Positions 23,853 to 34,141 of a DNA stretch of 64,000 bases are shown in pieces (position 1 is the first letter of the stretch; each line of letters opens with the position of its first letter). A program made the position numbers and the translations under genes. The DNA is taken from NCBI RefSeq assembly GCF_030348765.1, contig NZ_JAUCEU010000007.1, positions 2,164,501-2,228,500 of the forward strand. The letters are read 5' to 3'. The DNA is from Neobacillus sp. CF12 (lineage in GTDB: Bacteria; Bacillota; Bacilli; Bacillales; Cytobacillaceae). Below the pieces are notes generated by a model that was not told where the DNA came from, searched no databases, and saw only the letters and a program-made list of their open reading frames with translations.

Positions 23853-25148
23853 CTATTCGAAAAAGAGACCAAGGAATTTTTTTACTTTTGATGACATCTT
23901 ATCTTCCGGATGTTTTTCTGGTTTAGCTTTAGGTTGTTGTTGTTGTTGTTGTTGTTTTTGAACTTTCTTCTCGATTGGTTCAGAAACAGGTGTTGAAGCG
24001 ACGAAGGTCCCACCTGGTAATCTAGTATTCTTGTATGCATATTTAATTAAACCAACCGCAGTTGTATACTGAGGTTCTCTTACTCCAATATAATTGGGAA
24101 CGGCTTTGCGAACTGGGCTTTGGAAAATTGACTGGGCTAATTCTAATATGCCTTGCATATTAGCAGTACCACCTGTAAATACAAATCCTCCTGGTAAATC
24201 ATTTATACCTAATCGTTTCAATTCATGTGCAACCAATTCAAAGATTTCTTCCATGCGTGCTTCTATTATTTCAGATACATATAACTGATTAAATTGTTGA
24301 TGTTGATCACTTCCGATAATTGGAACACTAAAGAACTCATCTTCAGAAGCATCATCGTAAAAAGCATGTCCGTATTTTACTTTTATTTTTTCGGCATCCT
24401 CGGTAGAAGTATGTAATACCTTAGAAAGATCATTCGTAATAAGATCTCCGCCTACAGGAATCACACTTGTTGCCGCCAAAAATCCTTGTTCAAAATATGC
24501 AATGGTAGTAGAACCCCCACCTAGGTCGACTAAAGCCACTCCTAAGTTTTTCTCATCTTTTGAAAGGGCGTAATCTCCAGCTGCAAGCGGCTGAAGAATA
24601 ATATCCGTGATTTCTAACCCTGCACGCTCGACACATCGCAATGTATTGGTAATGATAGCATTAGAACCAGTAATCAGTGTCCCTTCCACTTCCAAACGAA
24701 CACCTATCATGCCACATGGGTTATTAATTTCATCCTTACCATCAAGGATAAATTGTTTACGTATAACCCCAATAATTTCTCTATCTTGAGAGATAGAAAC
24801 AACTTGTGCCTCGTCTATTACCCGTCTAACATCTTCATTAGTGATTTCACGATTTTGACTGGAAACTCCTACAATTCCACGACATGGTTCAAGAGCAACC
24901 TGATTGCCTGAAATTCCAACAATCACTTGTCGTATTTCCATTCCAATCATTCTTTCAGCTTCTTCGATCGCACGTTTAATAGAATGAACGGTATCATTGA
25001 TGTCAATGATAGAACCCTTACGTAATCCTTCAGACTTTACATTTCCAACACCAATTATATTTATCGAGTCGTTGACAATTTCACCAATGATTACTTTTAC
25101 ACTGGATGTACCGATGTCAAGACTTACATATATTTCATTGCTGTTCAT
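23853..25148 (-). CDS. ftsA: Cell-division actin-like protein FtsA
   Basis: 431 aa actin-fold membrane tether for FtsZ. The phosphate-1 loop SLDIGTSSVKV and phosphate-2 DLGGGSTT are present, as is the C-terminal amphipathic targeting helix (KVKKFLGLFFE). The start at 25148 follows AAGGAGGTG and aligns with B. subtilis FtsA; the frame open to 25199 is upstream leader. The linker before the helix carries a run of seven Gln encoded by consecutive CAA codons (23937-23960). Confidence 0.95.
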   Translation of the reverse strand: MNSNEIYVSLDIGTSSVKVIIGEIVNDSINIIGVGNVKSEGLRKGSIIDINDTVHSIKRAIEEAERMIGMEIRQVIVGISGNQVALEPCRGIVGVSSQNREITNEDVRRVIDEAQVVSISQDREIIGVIRKQFILDGKDEINNPCGMIGVRLEVEGTLITGSNAIITNTLRCVERAGLEITDIILQPLAAGDYALSKDEKNLGVALVDLGGGSTTIAYFEQGFLAATSVIPVGGDLITNDLSKVLHTSTEDAEKIKVKYGHAFYDDASEDEFFSVPIIGSDQHQQFNQLYVSEIIEARMEEIFELVAHELKRLGINDLPGGFVFTGGTANMQGILELAQSIFQSPVRKAVPNYIGVREPQYTTAVGLIKYAYKNTRLPGGTFVASTPVSEPIEKKVQKQQQQQQQPKAKPEKHPEDKMSSKVKKFLGLFFE

Positions 25149-25226
25149 TCTTTGGCACCTCCTTAGCATTCCTTCAGTCGAACAACAATTATTTTGCATA
25201 AGATATACTATTTAAATAACTTCACA

Positions 25227-25271
25227 CCTATATCTTATAAAATTATTCGTCACAACTAAATAATTCCCTTT
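25227..25271 (-). promoter_or_regulatory. ftsAZ promoters: sigma-H type overlapping sigma-A type
   Basis: Sigma-H: -35 AAAGGGAAT (25271-25263), 11 bp, -10 GACGAATAA (25251-25243); 8 of 9 and 9 of 9 match to RNAGGAWWW / RNNGAATWW. Sigma-A: -35 TTGTGA (25255-25250), 17 bp, -10 TATAGG (25232-25227). B. subtilis ftsAZ likewise has a sigma-H promoter used at sporulation onset. TGACGAA within this stretch also fits a Spo0A box. Confidence 0.65.
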
Positions 25272-25278
25272 AAAAAAA

Positions 25279-25641
25279 TCAATTTTTTTCTAATTTTTCT
25301 TTGTTTGTTGACCATTTTGTCAATAATATTCGTCTAATAACCGCTATATTTTGAAATAAACGAACACCAAAAGCAAAAACGGCTGCTAAATACAAGTCTA
25401 CACCAAGATGAACACCTAGAAAAGCTAAACTTGCAGCAAGTAAAATATTGAAAAAGAATCCAGAAACAAAAACTTTTTCATCATAAATGTTTTGCAAGTG
25501 CGCCCTTATTCCACCAAATAATGTATCAAGAGCAGCCAAAACTGCAATCGATAGATAATTAGAATACTCTTCAGGGATTCTAATATCTGTTAATAGGCCA
25601 AGACATATGCCCACAATCAAGCCTAATAACGGAAGCCACAT
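25279..25641 (-). CDS. sbp: Small basic membrane protein Sbp (DUF1290)
   Basis: 120 aa with three hydrophobic helices and a basic tail; near-constant neighbour of ftsA in Bacillus. The function is unknown. Its ATG overlaps the ylxX stop (TAATG), so it is translationally coupled to ylxX. Confidence 0.9.
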   Translation of the reverse strand: MWLPLLGLIVGICLGLLTDIRIPEEYSNYLSIAVLAALDTLFGGIRAHLQNIYDEKVFVSGFFFNILLAASLAFLGVHLGVDLYLAAVFAFGVRLFQNIAVIRRILLTKWSTNKEKLEKN

Positions 25642-26378
25642 TATGTATTCCCTCCTTCATTCGCCTTCAATGACTCTAAATATCGAATCTGGATTGAATT
25701 ATCATAGGCGGGAATCGTTATTACAGGATCTGGCTCCGAAACAGTTAGCTTGAGGTTTTCGATGAAAAATTCTTCCGTAGCTTTCGATGCTTTTATCTGG
25801 TTATATAATTTTTCAGCTGTTTCTAGATTATCAGCACCCACTTTAACCTCTATTGGTAAATTCGACAAGGCATGACCATCTATTTTTGTTTCATTGTTGA
25901 TATCCCTAATGACAGTTGTATTAATAATTCTCTGCCCATCAACCGATACATATTTGGCGTCATACATATTCAATTCATTCAATAATCTTTTTAGAAGTTC
26001 AGGTGATACAGCCTTCGATATTTCTGACCCTATTTGAATGTCCTCGAGTATTGGCTCAATTCTCAGTATTAATCCGGGGGCGGTTATTTTCGTCATTCCT
26101 GCCTCAATTTTCAACTCATTAATGGTATCAAGTAATGCCTGTTCCTTACTCTGCTTTTGCTTTGATTCATAGGCAAGTAATTTTTCTTCGATCGAACGGA
26201 TTTCACTCAATAGCTCAGATTGTAATTCTTTCTCTTGAAGTAAAGCCTCACGGAGTTGCCATAAATCACGAGTATCACGTTCTACAGGTTTTTTTACGGT
26301 TTGAAATTGAATGGCAATCATAAACCCTATTATTGCAGATATAGCAATAAAACTAATATTTTTTTTATGCTTGTCCAC
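25641..26378 (-). CDS. ylxX: DUF881 division-cluster protein YlxX
   Basis: 245 aa. An N-terminal membrane anchor (about 9-25) and a short coiled coil (about 45-75) precede an extracytoplasmic DUF881 domain. Paralogue of the preceding ylxW. The family is conserved between divIB and ftsA in endospore formers but has no established biochemical role. Confidence 0.88.
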   Translation of the reverse strand: MDKHKKNISFIAISAIIGFMIAIQFQTVKKPVERDTRDLWQLREALLQEKELQSELLSEIRSIEEKLLAYESKQKQSKEQALLDTINELKIEAGMTKITAPGLILRIEPILEDIQIGSEISKAVSPELLKRLLNELNMYDAKYVSVDGQRIINTTVIRDINNETKIDGHALSNLPIEVKVGADNLETAEKLYNQIKASKATEEFFIENLKLTVSEPDPVITIPAYDNSIQIRYLESLKANEGGNT

Positions 26379-26431
26379 TTTTGTTCACCTTACCTTCTTT
26401 TTATTCTTTACGTGGACATTTATTCGAAGCT

Positions 26432-27139
26432 TTAGGACTGTCCTAAAATGGGATTTAGGATTATTTCGTTCTTTTTTTCTAGAGAAAAGACAATATTATC
26501 GTTAACAAGTTGATCCTTCACACCACCGGTAAGGTTAAGGGCAGAAGTTAATACCTCAGGGTCTCCGATAGCTGTAATCACAAATGGTGCTGGATGTTGT
26601 ATACCATCAACCGTAATAACAGGACCGTTGCATAGTATATAAGATTGACTAGTTAATCTCTGACCATTAATGGCTATAGCTGCTGCACCTGAAATATATA
26701 GCTCATTAATAACTTTAAACACATGGTATTCGTGGACAAGATAGTTATTAATATTTTCTTCCTCCGGGTCATACGCTCCATCTGAAAGTTGAACAGTTAC
26801 ACCTTGTCCCCCTACCTTAACTTTACCCAGGAACATTCGGTATTTTTCTGCATCCTCTGCTAGGCTTGAATATACTTGAGCTTCTTTCGAAAGATCTTTT
26901 TCATTTTCAAGTACCTTATCTTGCTTTTGATTTAATTCTTTTTGTAACTTCCGATTCAATTCCTCTATTTCAATCAACTGATTTCTAAGGTCTAAGGTCT
27001 TTTCCCATTGTTTACTCGTTAGGGTAGTGTTTTTTTGATTTATTTCTTTTTGAGTAAAATGATAGGAAAATGCAACCATAAACCCAAGAACAAGGCATAC
27101 TAGGGATAAAATAACATGCTTACCCTTCACCTTTATCAT
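26432..27139 (-). CDS. ylxW: DUF881 division-cluster protein YlxW
   Basis: 235 aa from the preferred ATG at 27139. Membrane anchor (about residues 8-28), Lys/Gln/Glu-rich coiled coil (about 30-90), then a DUF881 domain with the conserved AIAINGQRL and GPVITVDG segments. The frame is open to 27181 but neither start has a strong SD; 27139 gives a 20 bp overlap with divIB and the shorter N-terminus typical of the family. Confidence 0.85.
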   Translation of the reverse strand: MIKVKGKHVILSLVCLVLGFMVAFSYHFTQKEINQKNTTLTSKQWEKTLDLRNQLIEIEELNRKLQKELNQKQDKVLENEKDLSKEAQVYSSLAEDAEKYRMFLGKVKVGGQGVTVQLSDGAYDPEEENINNYLVHEYHVFKVINELYISGAAAIAINGQRLTSQSYILCNGPVITVDGIQHPAPFVITAIGDPEVLTSALNLTGGVKDQLVNDNIVFSLEKKNEIILNPILGQS

Positions 27140-27920
27140 TTTCAATTTCTGATTCCTCCGATTCGTCCGCTTCCAATTCATAGGCCTTAAAATATGAACC
27201 TACCTCTAAATCGATAATACCCTTTTTGTTCGGATCTAATTGGCTTATGATCGAAGGATAATGGATCATTTTTTCTGAAAAACTTCGCAATGTGGCGCTC
27301 ACTTCAAAACCATCGTTCATAAATAAAGATATATGATATTGGTCCGTTTTTTTGGGGGTGTAATGTATTTCAGAGATAGAGTTTTGCACCTCATCTGGTA
27401 GTTCTTCTAATTCAGATACCATTTCTTTAAGGAATGCACCTTCTTTAAATTTAAAAAGAATAGGTGCATTTACAGGTATTTCTGCTACTTTCCTATCCTT
27501 AAGGACTTTTCCGTTTTCCATTACAGGATAATAAGCGTTATCTGACTCTATATAAGCAATCTTATTACGTTCCTGAATCTCAATGTTTACCGTATTTGGC
27601 CACTTAATCTTTACTTTCGCATTCTTAATAACATTCATCTTTTGGAGATCTTGAGCAATATCATTTTTCTTTACACTCCAAATGTTTGTTTTTTTAGTTA
27701 TCTCAGTGTATTTAATAATTTCATTTTTTGACAGTAATTCATTTCCTATAACGGTTATCTTTTTTACATGACTTAATGGTGACTGTACATAAGCGACAAC
27801 GGCAATCATGGTAAAGAACAAGCATAGAAGAACAATAAGTCTCCTGTTAGCTTTACGCCGTCTTTGCTCTTTAAGTTTTGGAATTCGATCCTCAAGAGCG
27901 ACAATCTTACCTTTATCCAT
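27120..27920 (-). CDS. divIB: Divisome protein DivIB (FtsQ)
   Basis: 266 aa bitopic septum protein that, with DivIC and FtsL, activates septal PBP2B/FtsW. Cytoplasmic basic N-terminus, transmembrane helix (about 28-47), POTRA domain (LSHVKKITVIGNELL onward), beta domain, acidic C-tail. The start at 27920 has SD GGAGGG and matches the homologue's IVALEDRIPKLKEQR start. Confidence 0.93.
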   Translation of the reverse strand: MDKGKIVALEDRIPKLKEQRRRKANRRLIVLLCLFFTMIAVVAYVQSPLSHVKKITVIGNELLSKNEIIKYTEITKKTNIWSVKKNDIAQDLQKMNVIKNAKVKIKWPNTVNIEIQERNKIAYIESDNAYYPVMENGKVLKDRKVAEIPVNAPILFKFKEGAFLKEMVSELEELPDEVQNSISEIHYTPKKTDQYHISLFMNDGFEVSATLRSFSEKMIHYPSIISQLDPNKKGIIDLEVGSYFKAYELEADESEESEIENDKGEG

Positions 27921-28013
27921 ACACTTCCCTCCATTAAGAATAACGCTTAGCATGTCCTAAAAGAAAACCTATGAAATACTACCCGCTTTTTAAGTGCCCC
28001 TAAAAGCGAAAAC

Positions 28014-28036
28014 AACGGCACGAAAAATCATGCCGT
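28014..28036 (-). terminator. Weak hairpin between murB and divIB
   Basis: ACGGCATGA/TCGTGCCGT-type stem downstream of the murB stop, without a clean U tract; it could be an attenuating or processing hairpin. The remainder of the 197 bp gap shows nothing else that I recognise. Confidence 0.4.
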
Positions 28037-28117
28037 CATTCATTTTCTCAGTTTTTTTCCATATTTATAATGAGTAATTATATCACAAAATTTGTAATTA
28101 GTACGACTAATTCTTTT

Positions 28118-29026
28118 TTACTTTCGACCAATAATTTCTACCTCTGTTTCTATTTTAATTCCATATAAATTTAGTATTTTATCTTTTATATACTGAATTA
28201 AATCTAGAACATCTTTAGCTGTTGCATTACCTGCATTTACTATAAAATTGCCGTGCATTTCTGATATTTTGGCACCGCCGATTTGAAATCCTTTTAATCC
28301 TGCATCTTCAATTAATTTACCGGCATAATTTGGAAGCGGATTCCGAAAAATACTTCCGGCACACGGGAAATTCCATGGTTGTGTGACTTTGCGATAATCT
28401 TTGTTTTTTTGCATTTGAGAAACAATTGCTGCCCTATCACCCTTAGTTAATTTGAATTCAGCTTCTAGAACGATACCAGGCCGTTTCTTTTGAAGGACTG
28501 ATGTCCTGTAAGTGAATTCCATTTCCTCGTTCGATAACCATTCCATTGAGCCATCTTCAAATAATATATGTGCCTTTGTTAAGATCTTACTGATGTCTGA
28601 ACCATGTGCCCCAGCATTCATATAGACTGCTCCACCAACTGACCCAGGAATACCGCTTGCAAATTCTAACCCTGACAAACCCTTCTTAGAAATCAAGGTT
28701 GATAAGCTAACGATGGAATGGCCGCCTCCAACAGTAATAGTCGAGTCATTTATGGTTAGATGGTCCAAGCCTGAGCTTAATTTAATTACCACACCTTCAA
28801 TCCCCTTATCCGAGACGAGAAGATTTGATCCTCTGCCAATAGCTCTCCATGGGAGTTGACGTTCTTTAATAAAGGACATTACTTTTTGAATATTTTCCAA
28901 AGAGGAAGGTTCAATAAAGAGGTCAGCAGGACCCCCTATTTTCATCGTAGTATGCAAAGACAGCAGTTCATTTTCTTTAACTTTACCTATATTTAAATCT
29001 TGAATTTCTGTTATTAATCCGTCCAT
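28118..29026 (-). CDS. murB: UDP-N-acetylenolpyruvoylglucosamine reductase
   Basis: 302 aa FAD enzyme making UDP-MurNAc. The FAD-binding stretch ([11 protein letters not shown]) and catalytic-loop region ([19 protein letters not shown]) are intact; it is a type II MurB lacking the E. coli-specific insertion. ATG 29026 with GGGTG upstream is preferred to 29047. Placement between murG and divIB is the Bacillus order. Confidence 0.96.
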   Translation of the reverse strand: MDGLITEIQDLNIGKVKENELLSLHTTMKIGGPADLFIEPSSLENIQKVMSFIKERQLPWRAIGRGSNLLVSDKGIEGVVIKLSSGLDHLTINDSTITVGGGHSIVSLSTLISKKGLSGLEFASGIPGSVGGAVYMNAGAHGSDISKILTKAHILFEDGSMEWLSNEEMEFTYRTSVLQKKRPGIVLEAEFKLTKGDRAAIVSQMQKNKDYRKVTQPWNFPCAGSIFRNPLPNYAGKLIEDAGLKGFQIGGAKISEMHGNFIVNAGNATAKDVLDLIQYIKDKILNLYGIKIETEVEIIGRK

Positions 29027-29089
29027 TCGTATCACCCTATCTTTCAAAACAAACGTATAGTTTTAGTCTATGCTTAAAAACTTTTTGGG

Positions 29090-30193
29090 CTACTTTTGTT
29101 TTTCTTTTACAAGTTGTTTCATAAGATTATATAGCCGATTAGCCGAGTCTGGTACCCCTAATTTTTTTGCATTTACTTTCATCATCTTTAAATTTTGTTC
29201 ATCTAATAAAATTTTATCAATATGCTGAATTAAGCTCTTACTATTTAAGTCTTTTTCGATAAGTAATTCCGCTGCTCCGTGATCACTTAGTGACCTGGCA
29301 TTTTTTTCCTGATGATTATTGGTTACATACGGACTTGGGACGAGAATGCTCGGAATTCCCAGTGAAGTAATTTCAGCGAGTGTCGTTGCACCGGCCCTAG
29401 AGACAACTAAATCTATGCCTGCAAGAACCTCCGGCATGTTATGAATAAAGGGCTTGATTACAACATTTTTCGGATTCCCAACAAGCTCAACTTCATTTTG
29501 AACATCTTCAAAATGGGCATCTCCCGTAATATAAAGGACTTGATAGGGTTTATCTCCAAATTCGGAGAGTGCTTTTACTACCGCATCATTTATTGGTCTC
29601 GCACCGCGGCTCCCTCCGAAAATTAGTACTGCCGGCATTGACGTACTTAATCCTGCAGACAGCCTTCCTCTTATTCCGTCTTTTCCAAGTACTTCTGAGG
29701 CCCTTGGATTTCCAGTAAAGACTACTTTCTCCTTTGGAAAATGTTCTCCTGCCTCTTCAAAGCAGATGGCAACTTTGTTAACATACCTGCTTAGGAATTT
29801 GTTTGTCAGCCCTGGTACACTATTCTGCTCGTGGACAATCGTTGGGATATTTAATTTAGCAGCAGCATATACAACTGGACCACAAACATACCCCCCTGTT
29901 CCAATGACAATATCAGGCTGGAATTCTTTTAACATTTTTTTACTTGCCCTAGCACCTTTTAAAAATCTGATTACAGTTTTAATATTATCCAAGGATAATT
30001 TCCTTTTAAACCCTGTTATATGAATGGATTTAAATGGAATCTTCTCCCTTGGTACAATCGTACTTTCCAGCCCATTCTGTGTCCCTATGTATAAAACTTC
30101 CGCATTTTTGTTTTCTTTTTGTATCTCTCTTATTAGAGCAAGAGCTGGATAAATATGTCCGCCAGTTCCCCCACCACTTACTACTATCTTCAT
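29090..30193 (-). CDS. murG: Lipid II synthase MurG
   Basis: 367 aa membrane-associated GT-B glycosyltransferase adding GlcNAc to lipid I. The [12 protein letters not shown] loop at 8-19 and the GGSRGA G-loop bind the lipid-diphosphate and nucleotide; [10 protein letters not shown] is the UDP-GlcNAc site. SD GGGGTGG is close to the ATG. Unlike B. subtilis, where it directly follows spoVE, here it is separated from spoVE by a terminator and repeat B, so it needs its own promoter; I found no convincing one in the 127 bp upstream. Confidence 0.96.
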   Translation of the reverse strand: MKIVVSGGGTGGHIYPALALIREIQKENKNAEVLYIGTQNGLESTIVPREKIPFKSIHITGFKRKLSLDNIKTVIRFLKGARASKKMLKEFQPDIVIGTGGYVCGPVVYAAAKLNIPTIVHEQNSVPGLTNKFLSRYVNKVAICFEEAGEHFPKEKVVFTGNPRASEVLGKDGIRGRLSAGLSTSMPAVLIFGGSRGARPINDAVVKALSEFGDKPYQVLYITGDAHFEDVQNEVELVGNPKNVVIKPFIHNMPEVLAGIDLVVSRAGATTLAEITSLGIPSILVPSPYVTNNHQEKNARSLSDHGAAELLIEKDLNSKSLIQHIDKILLDEQNLKMMKVNAKKLGVPDSANRLYNLMKQLVKEKQK

Positions 30194-30320
30194 ATGTCCA
30201 CCCCAAATTAAAAAATTGCTTCTACGTTATTTCCTATCCTATCTTACTATAAAATTAACAGAAGTTATTGATTGAAAAAAGAATGTTATCTAATTGTAAA
30301 CTTATATAGGAAATAAATAA

Positions 30321-30620
30321 GGCTGTGTTAGTGCAAATTCTGGATTTTGGCTCTGTTGATTGAAGCGGAAGGCACGAAGATCCTCGAAAATGCTAACGCA
30401 TTTTCTTCGTGCGGTGCTTATTCACTGAAGCAAATTCAACGTCCTGCGGGATGAAAAGGTCTTCGGGAGACCCCACAGGCGCCTAGCGCCGAGGAGGCTC
30501 CCGGACTCCCGCGGAAAGCGAAGTGCCTCGTGACAGGCAGAGACCGCCTGTCACTGCGGTGCTTATTCAAAGGAGCTTTCCTTAGTGGAGCGGAAATCAA
30601 CAGACTTAATTAACACAGCC
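30321..30620 (-). repeat. TIR-bounded structured repeat, copy B
   Basis: 300 bp, inverted relative to copies A, C and D. Ends GGCTGTGTTAG and TTAACACAGCC are near-perfect inverted repeats, and the inner repeat reads GGAGCGGAAATCAACAG. Both flanks are AAATAA, a possible 6 bp target duplication in A-rich DNA. It sits inside the dcw cluster between the spoVE terminator and murG. The rest of this 462 bp gap is AT-rich without a recognisable gene. Confidence 0.85.
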
Positions 30621-30629
30621 AAATAAAAA

Positions 30630-30652
30630 GAACCCTGCCTTGAAAACAGGGT
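30630..30652 (-). terminator. spoVE terminator
   Basis: Stem ACCCTG/CAGGGT (30652-30632) followed by TTCTTTTTATTT on the minus strand, directly after the spoVE stop. Confidence 0.8.
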
Positions 30653-30655
30653 AAA

Positions 30656-31756
30656 TTAATATCTAGAATAACGGCTAATATTTAAAAGAACACCTATAGC
30701 CATCAACATTAATGTTAGAGAAGAACCACCATAACTTAGAAATGGCAGTGTTATACCCGTAACAGGCATTAACCCCGTTACTACACCGATGTTAATCATA
30801 ACTTGAATGGCGACCATTGAAATGATTCCAACTGCTAAAAAGCTCCCATATAAATCTGGTGCCCCAAGGGCGATACGAATTCCCCTCCATAACAGCAGTG
30901 CAAACAAAAGAATGATAAAAGAACCGCCAATAAATCCGAGTTCTTCAGACAAAATCGCAAAGATAAAGTCCGTTTGTGGTTCAGGTAAGTAAAAAAACTT
31001 TTGCCTGCTTTCACCAAGTCCAAGACCAAATAGTCCACCAGGACCGATTGCATATAGCGATTGGATCATTTGAAAACCACTTCCAAGCGGATCTTGCCAA
31101 GGGTCTAAAAATGAGGTTATTCGTTTCATCCGATAAGGTGCTGAAGCAACTAATCCTACAAATCCCGCTAAGCCTATTAACCCTAATAAAGCAAAATGTC
31201 CTACCCTTGCACCAGCAATAAATATCATGACGACACATGTTCCAATCATTACTGTACCTGTACCCAGGTCTGGCTGCAGCATAATCAAAGCAAAAGCTAC
31301 AAAAACAAGACCTAATGAAGGTACTAGACCCTGACGGAAGGAGGTTATCAACTTTTGTTTCTCAGAAAGAAACTTGGCTAAAAAGGCTATCATCGCAAGT
31401 TTCATAAACTCTGATGGCTGAACGGAGAAGGCACCTACTCCAATCCAGCTGCGCGATCCATTACGAACATTTCCAACCCCTGGAATGAGCACAAGTATCA
31501 GTAACACAAAGCAGGCAATTACTAAGACCTTGGACCACTCTTTCCATGTCAAATAATTAACATTCATAATAAAGAACATGGCTGCAATCCCAACACCAGC
31601 AAAGAGTGTTTGTCTTTTTGCAAAGAAGAACGAGTCATCAAATTTATACTCTGCCCATACTGCACTTGCACTATAAACCATTATAAGACCTACAGCTAAT
31701 AACGTAAATGTACATATTAGTAATATAAAATCAGGAGTTGTTCTCTTTGTCGGCAC
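30656..31756 (-). CDS. spoVE: SEDS glycosyltransferase SpoVE (FtsW-like)
   Basis: 366 aa, ten-helix peptidoglycan polymerase for spore cortex/engulfment; partner of SpoVD. Near-identical to B. subtilis SpoVE (e.g. VRNGSRSWIGVGAF, QPSEFMKLAM, LPFLSYGGSS). A GTG start at 31756 (MPTKRTTPDFIL) has GAGGTG 6 nt upstream and gives exactly 366 aa; the open frame to 31777 adds seven unsupported residues. It ends with a terminator. Confidence 0.95.
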   Translation of the reverse strand: MPTKRTTPDFILLICTFTLLAVGLIMVYSASAVWAEYKFDDSFFFAKRQTLFAGVGIAAMFFIMNVNYLTWKEWSKVLVIACFVLLILVLIPGVGNVRNGSRSWIGVGAFSVQPSEFMKLAMIAFLAKFLSEKQKLITSFRQGLVPSLGLVFVAFALIMLQPDLGTGTVMIGTCVVMIFIAGARVGHFALLGLIGLAGFVGLVASAPYRMKRITSFLDPWQDPLGSGFQMIQSLYAIGPGGLFGLGLGESRQKFFYLPEPQTDFIFAILSEELGFIGGSFIILLFALLLWRGIRIALGAPDLYGSFLAVGIISMVAIQVMINIGVVTGLMPVTGITLPFLSYGGSSLTLMLMAIGVLLNISRYSRY

Positions 31757-31812
31757 ACCTAACACCTCGAATAGCAAGTTTTAGGGTTTCCGCTTTTCGC
31801 TTTGGACAACCC

Positions 31813-33165
31813 TTACTTAAGCTTATGCACCGCTTCGATAAAAATGTCTCCCCTGACTTCAAAACTTTTATATTGATCCCAGCTTGCACACGCAGGAGAT
31901 AACAAAATAACGTCGCCAGGTTCTGAATATTGAAAAGCAACCGGCACGGCCTTTTCAACATTATCGACAGTGTTAATTTGTTTTATTCCTGCTTCTACCC
32001 CGACCCGCTGAATTTTAGATGAGGTTTGGCCAAAAGTAATTAATGCTTTCACATTATTTAAATATGGGATTAATTCATCAAATTCATTTCCACGATCTAG
32101 TCCGCCTGCCAACAAGATAATTGGACTTTTAAACGCCTGTAACGCAGGGATTGTGGCAAGTATGTTTGTTGCCTTTGAGTCATTATAAAATTTTCTATCC
32201 TCTATTTCAGTAACATACTGCAAACGATGTTTAACCCCAGTGAACGTACTTAAAACCGACTGAATGGCTTCATTACTCACACCCATTAACTTTGCTGCAG
32301 CCATTGCTGATAATATATTTTCGAGATTATGAACCCCCGGAAGAGCGATTTCCTCCACTAACATCACTTTCTCACCATTAAAGCAGATATATCCGTCGCG
32401 GATAAAAGCACCTTCATTAAGCACAGTTTTTGTAGAAAATGGAATAATAGCTGCATGAGAGTTTTTAGCAATCTCCAGCACTTCCTTCTGATCTGCATTA
32501 ACAATTAAGTACTCTGCTTCTGTCTGGTTCTTTGTAATATTTGCTTTCGCATTAATATACTCACTTCTAGTGCCATGATAATCCAAATGGGCATCATAGA
32601 GATTGGTAATAATAGCTATTTTGGGGTTAAACGTTTCTATTCCCATTAATTGAAAAGACGATAACTCGATGACGATATTATTTTCAGCTGTAGCCTCCTG
32701 TGCAACACCTGATGCAACCGTCCCAATATTACCGGCAATGAGAGGCTTCTTTTTGCCCTCTTTCAGCATTTCAAAGACAAGTGTAGTTGTTGTCGTTTTT
32801 CCATTAGTCCCCGTTATCCCAATAAAAGGTGCTTCTGATATTTGGTAAGCCAACTCAACCTCCGTTAACACAGGGATACCTTTCTGAATCGCCCCTTCAA
32901 TAATTGGGTTTTGATATGGAATGCCTGGATTTTTTACGATAAGTTCAAATCCTTCATCCAGAAGTTCAACAGGATGTTCACCACAGATGACCTTGATTCC
33001 TTGCTCTAGTAATTCTTGTGCTTCTGGATTCTCTGATAATGGCTTTTTATCATTTACCGTTACGAACGCACCAAGCTTATGTAAGAGTGCAGCAGCTGTT
33101 ACCCCGCTTTTCGCTAAACCAAGGACAAGAATTTTTTTATGAAGATACGTATTAATCTGCTTCAA
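31813..33165 (-). CDS. murD: UDP-MurNAc-L-alanine:D-glutamate ligase
   Basis: 450 aa Mur ligase with the three-domain layout: UDP-binding N-domain ([11 protein letters not shown]), central ATPase with GTNGKTTTT near residue 120, and a C-domain (YNDSKATN...AGGLDRG). Adds D-Glu to UDP-MurNAc-Ala. Its start abuts the mraY stop. Confidence 0.97.
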   Translation of the reverse strand: MKQINTYLHKKILVLGLAKSGVTAAALLHKLGAFVTVNDKKPLSENPEAQELLEQGIKVICGEHPVELLDEGFELIVKNPGIPYQNPIIEGAIQKGIPVLTEVELAYQISEAPFIGITGTNGKTTTTTLVFEMLKEGKKKPLIAGNIGTVASGVAQEATAENNIVIELSSFQLMGIETFNPKIAIITNLYDAHLDYHGTRSEYINAKANITKNQTEAEYLIVNADQKEVLEIAKNSHAAIIPFSTKTVLNEGAFIRDGYICFNGEKVMLVEEIALPGVHNLENILSAMAAAKLMGVSNEAIQSVLSTFTGVKHRLQYVTEIEDRKFYNDSKATNILATIPALQAFKSPIILLAGGLDRGNEFDELIPYLNNVKALITFGQTSSKIQRVGVEAGIKQINTVDNVEKAVPVAFQYSEPGDVILLSPACASWDQYKSFEVRGDIFIEAVHKLK

Positions 33166-34140
33166 TTATAACCACACCTCAATATAGATACCTAGTATCG
33201 CTAATATTAAACCAACACTCCAAAAAGTTACAACAACCTTCCATTCAGACCAGCCAAGAAGTTCGTAATGGTGATGGAGTGGACTCATCCGAAAGATTCT
33301 TTTACCTGTTGTTTTAAAAGAGATGACCTGTAAAATGACAGATAATGTTTCAATTACAAATACGCCACCAATAATGATTAATAACAACTCTAACTTGGTT
33401 AAGATTGCAATTGTCGCTATTGCACCACCAAGTCCAAGTGATCCGGTATCGCCCATAAACACCTTTGCAGGATGGGCATTAAAAACCAGAAAACCTAAAA
33501 CTGCCCCTGCGACCGCCACTGAAAAGATTGCCACTTCCATCTGTGATTGATTCCAGGCGAGGACTGCAAATGCACCAAATGCTATCGCAGAAGTACCTGA
33601 TACTAATCCGTCCAACCCATCTGTCAAATTGACTGCATTTGAAAAGCCTACCAGCCAAAAAACAATAAAAAACACAAAAAACCAGCCTAATTCAAGGGAG
33701 TAATCAGTACCTGGTACAGAGATTTCTGTTGGAAATCCATTTTGTTTATAAACAAGATAAAAAATAACCGAAATAATAATTTGCCCCAGTAATTTTTGTT
33801 TAGAGGTTAGGCCAAGATTACGCTTTAAGGCGACTTTGATAAAGTCATCCAAAAAGCCAAGTAAACCAAAACCAAAAGTCACAAGGATTAGTAAGTATGT
33901 TTTAACAGTCGGTTCAGAAAACTTTCCAGTCATAACAAGTGTCGTAATGATAATTGAAAAAAGAATCATAATTCCACCCATTGTTGGTGTGCCCGTTTTT
34001 ACCTGATGGGATTTGGGGCCTTCCTCCCGAATGCTTTGTCCAAATTTCAACCTTCTTAAGAAGGGAATAAAAATCGGAGAAAGTAAAACTGTAATCAAAA
34101 ATGCCATTAATATTGTGAAAAAAATAACTTGCTCCAACAT
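33166..34140 (-). CDS. mraY: Phospho-MurNAc-pentapeptide transferase (lipid I synthase)
   Basis: 324 aa, ten transmembrane helices. Transfers phospho-MurNAc-pentapeptide to undecaprenyl phosphate. Conserved motifs: GTPTMGG, the DDFIKV pair, NLTDGLDGL with catalytic Asp, and PLHHHYE. One base separates it from the orphan Mur-domain gene upstream. Confidence 0.97.
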   Translation of the reverse strand: MLEQVIFFTILMAFLITVLLSPIFIPFLRRLKFGQSIREEGPKSHQVKTGTPTMGGIMILFSIIITTLVMTGKFSEPTVKTYLLILVTFGFGLLGFLDDFIKVALKRNLGLTSKQKLLGQIIISVIFYLVYKQNGFPTEISVPGTDYSLELGWFFVFFIVFWLVGFSNAVNLTDGLDGLVSGTSAIAFGAFAVLAWNQSQMEVAIFSVAVAGAVLGFLVFNAHPAKVFMGDTGSLGLGGAIATIAILTKLELLLIIIGGVFVIETLSVILQVISFKTTGKRIFRMSPLHHHYELLGWSEWKVVVTFWSVGLILAILGIYIEVWL

Positions 34141-34141
34141 T

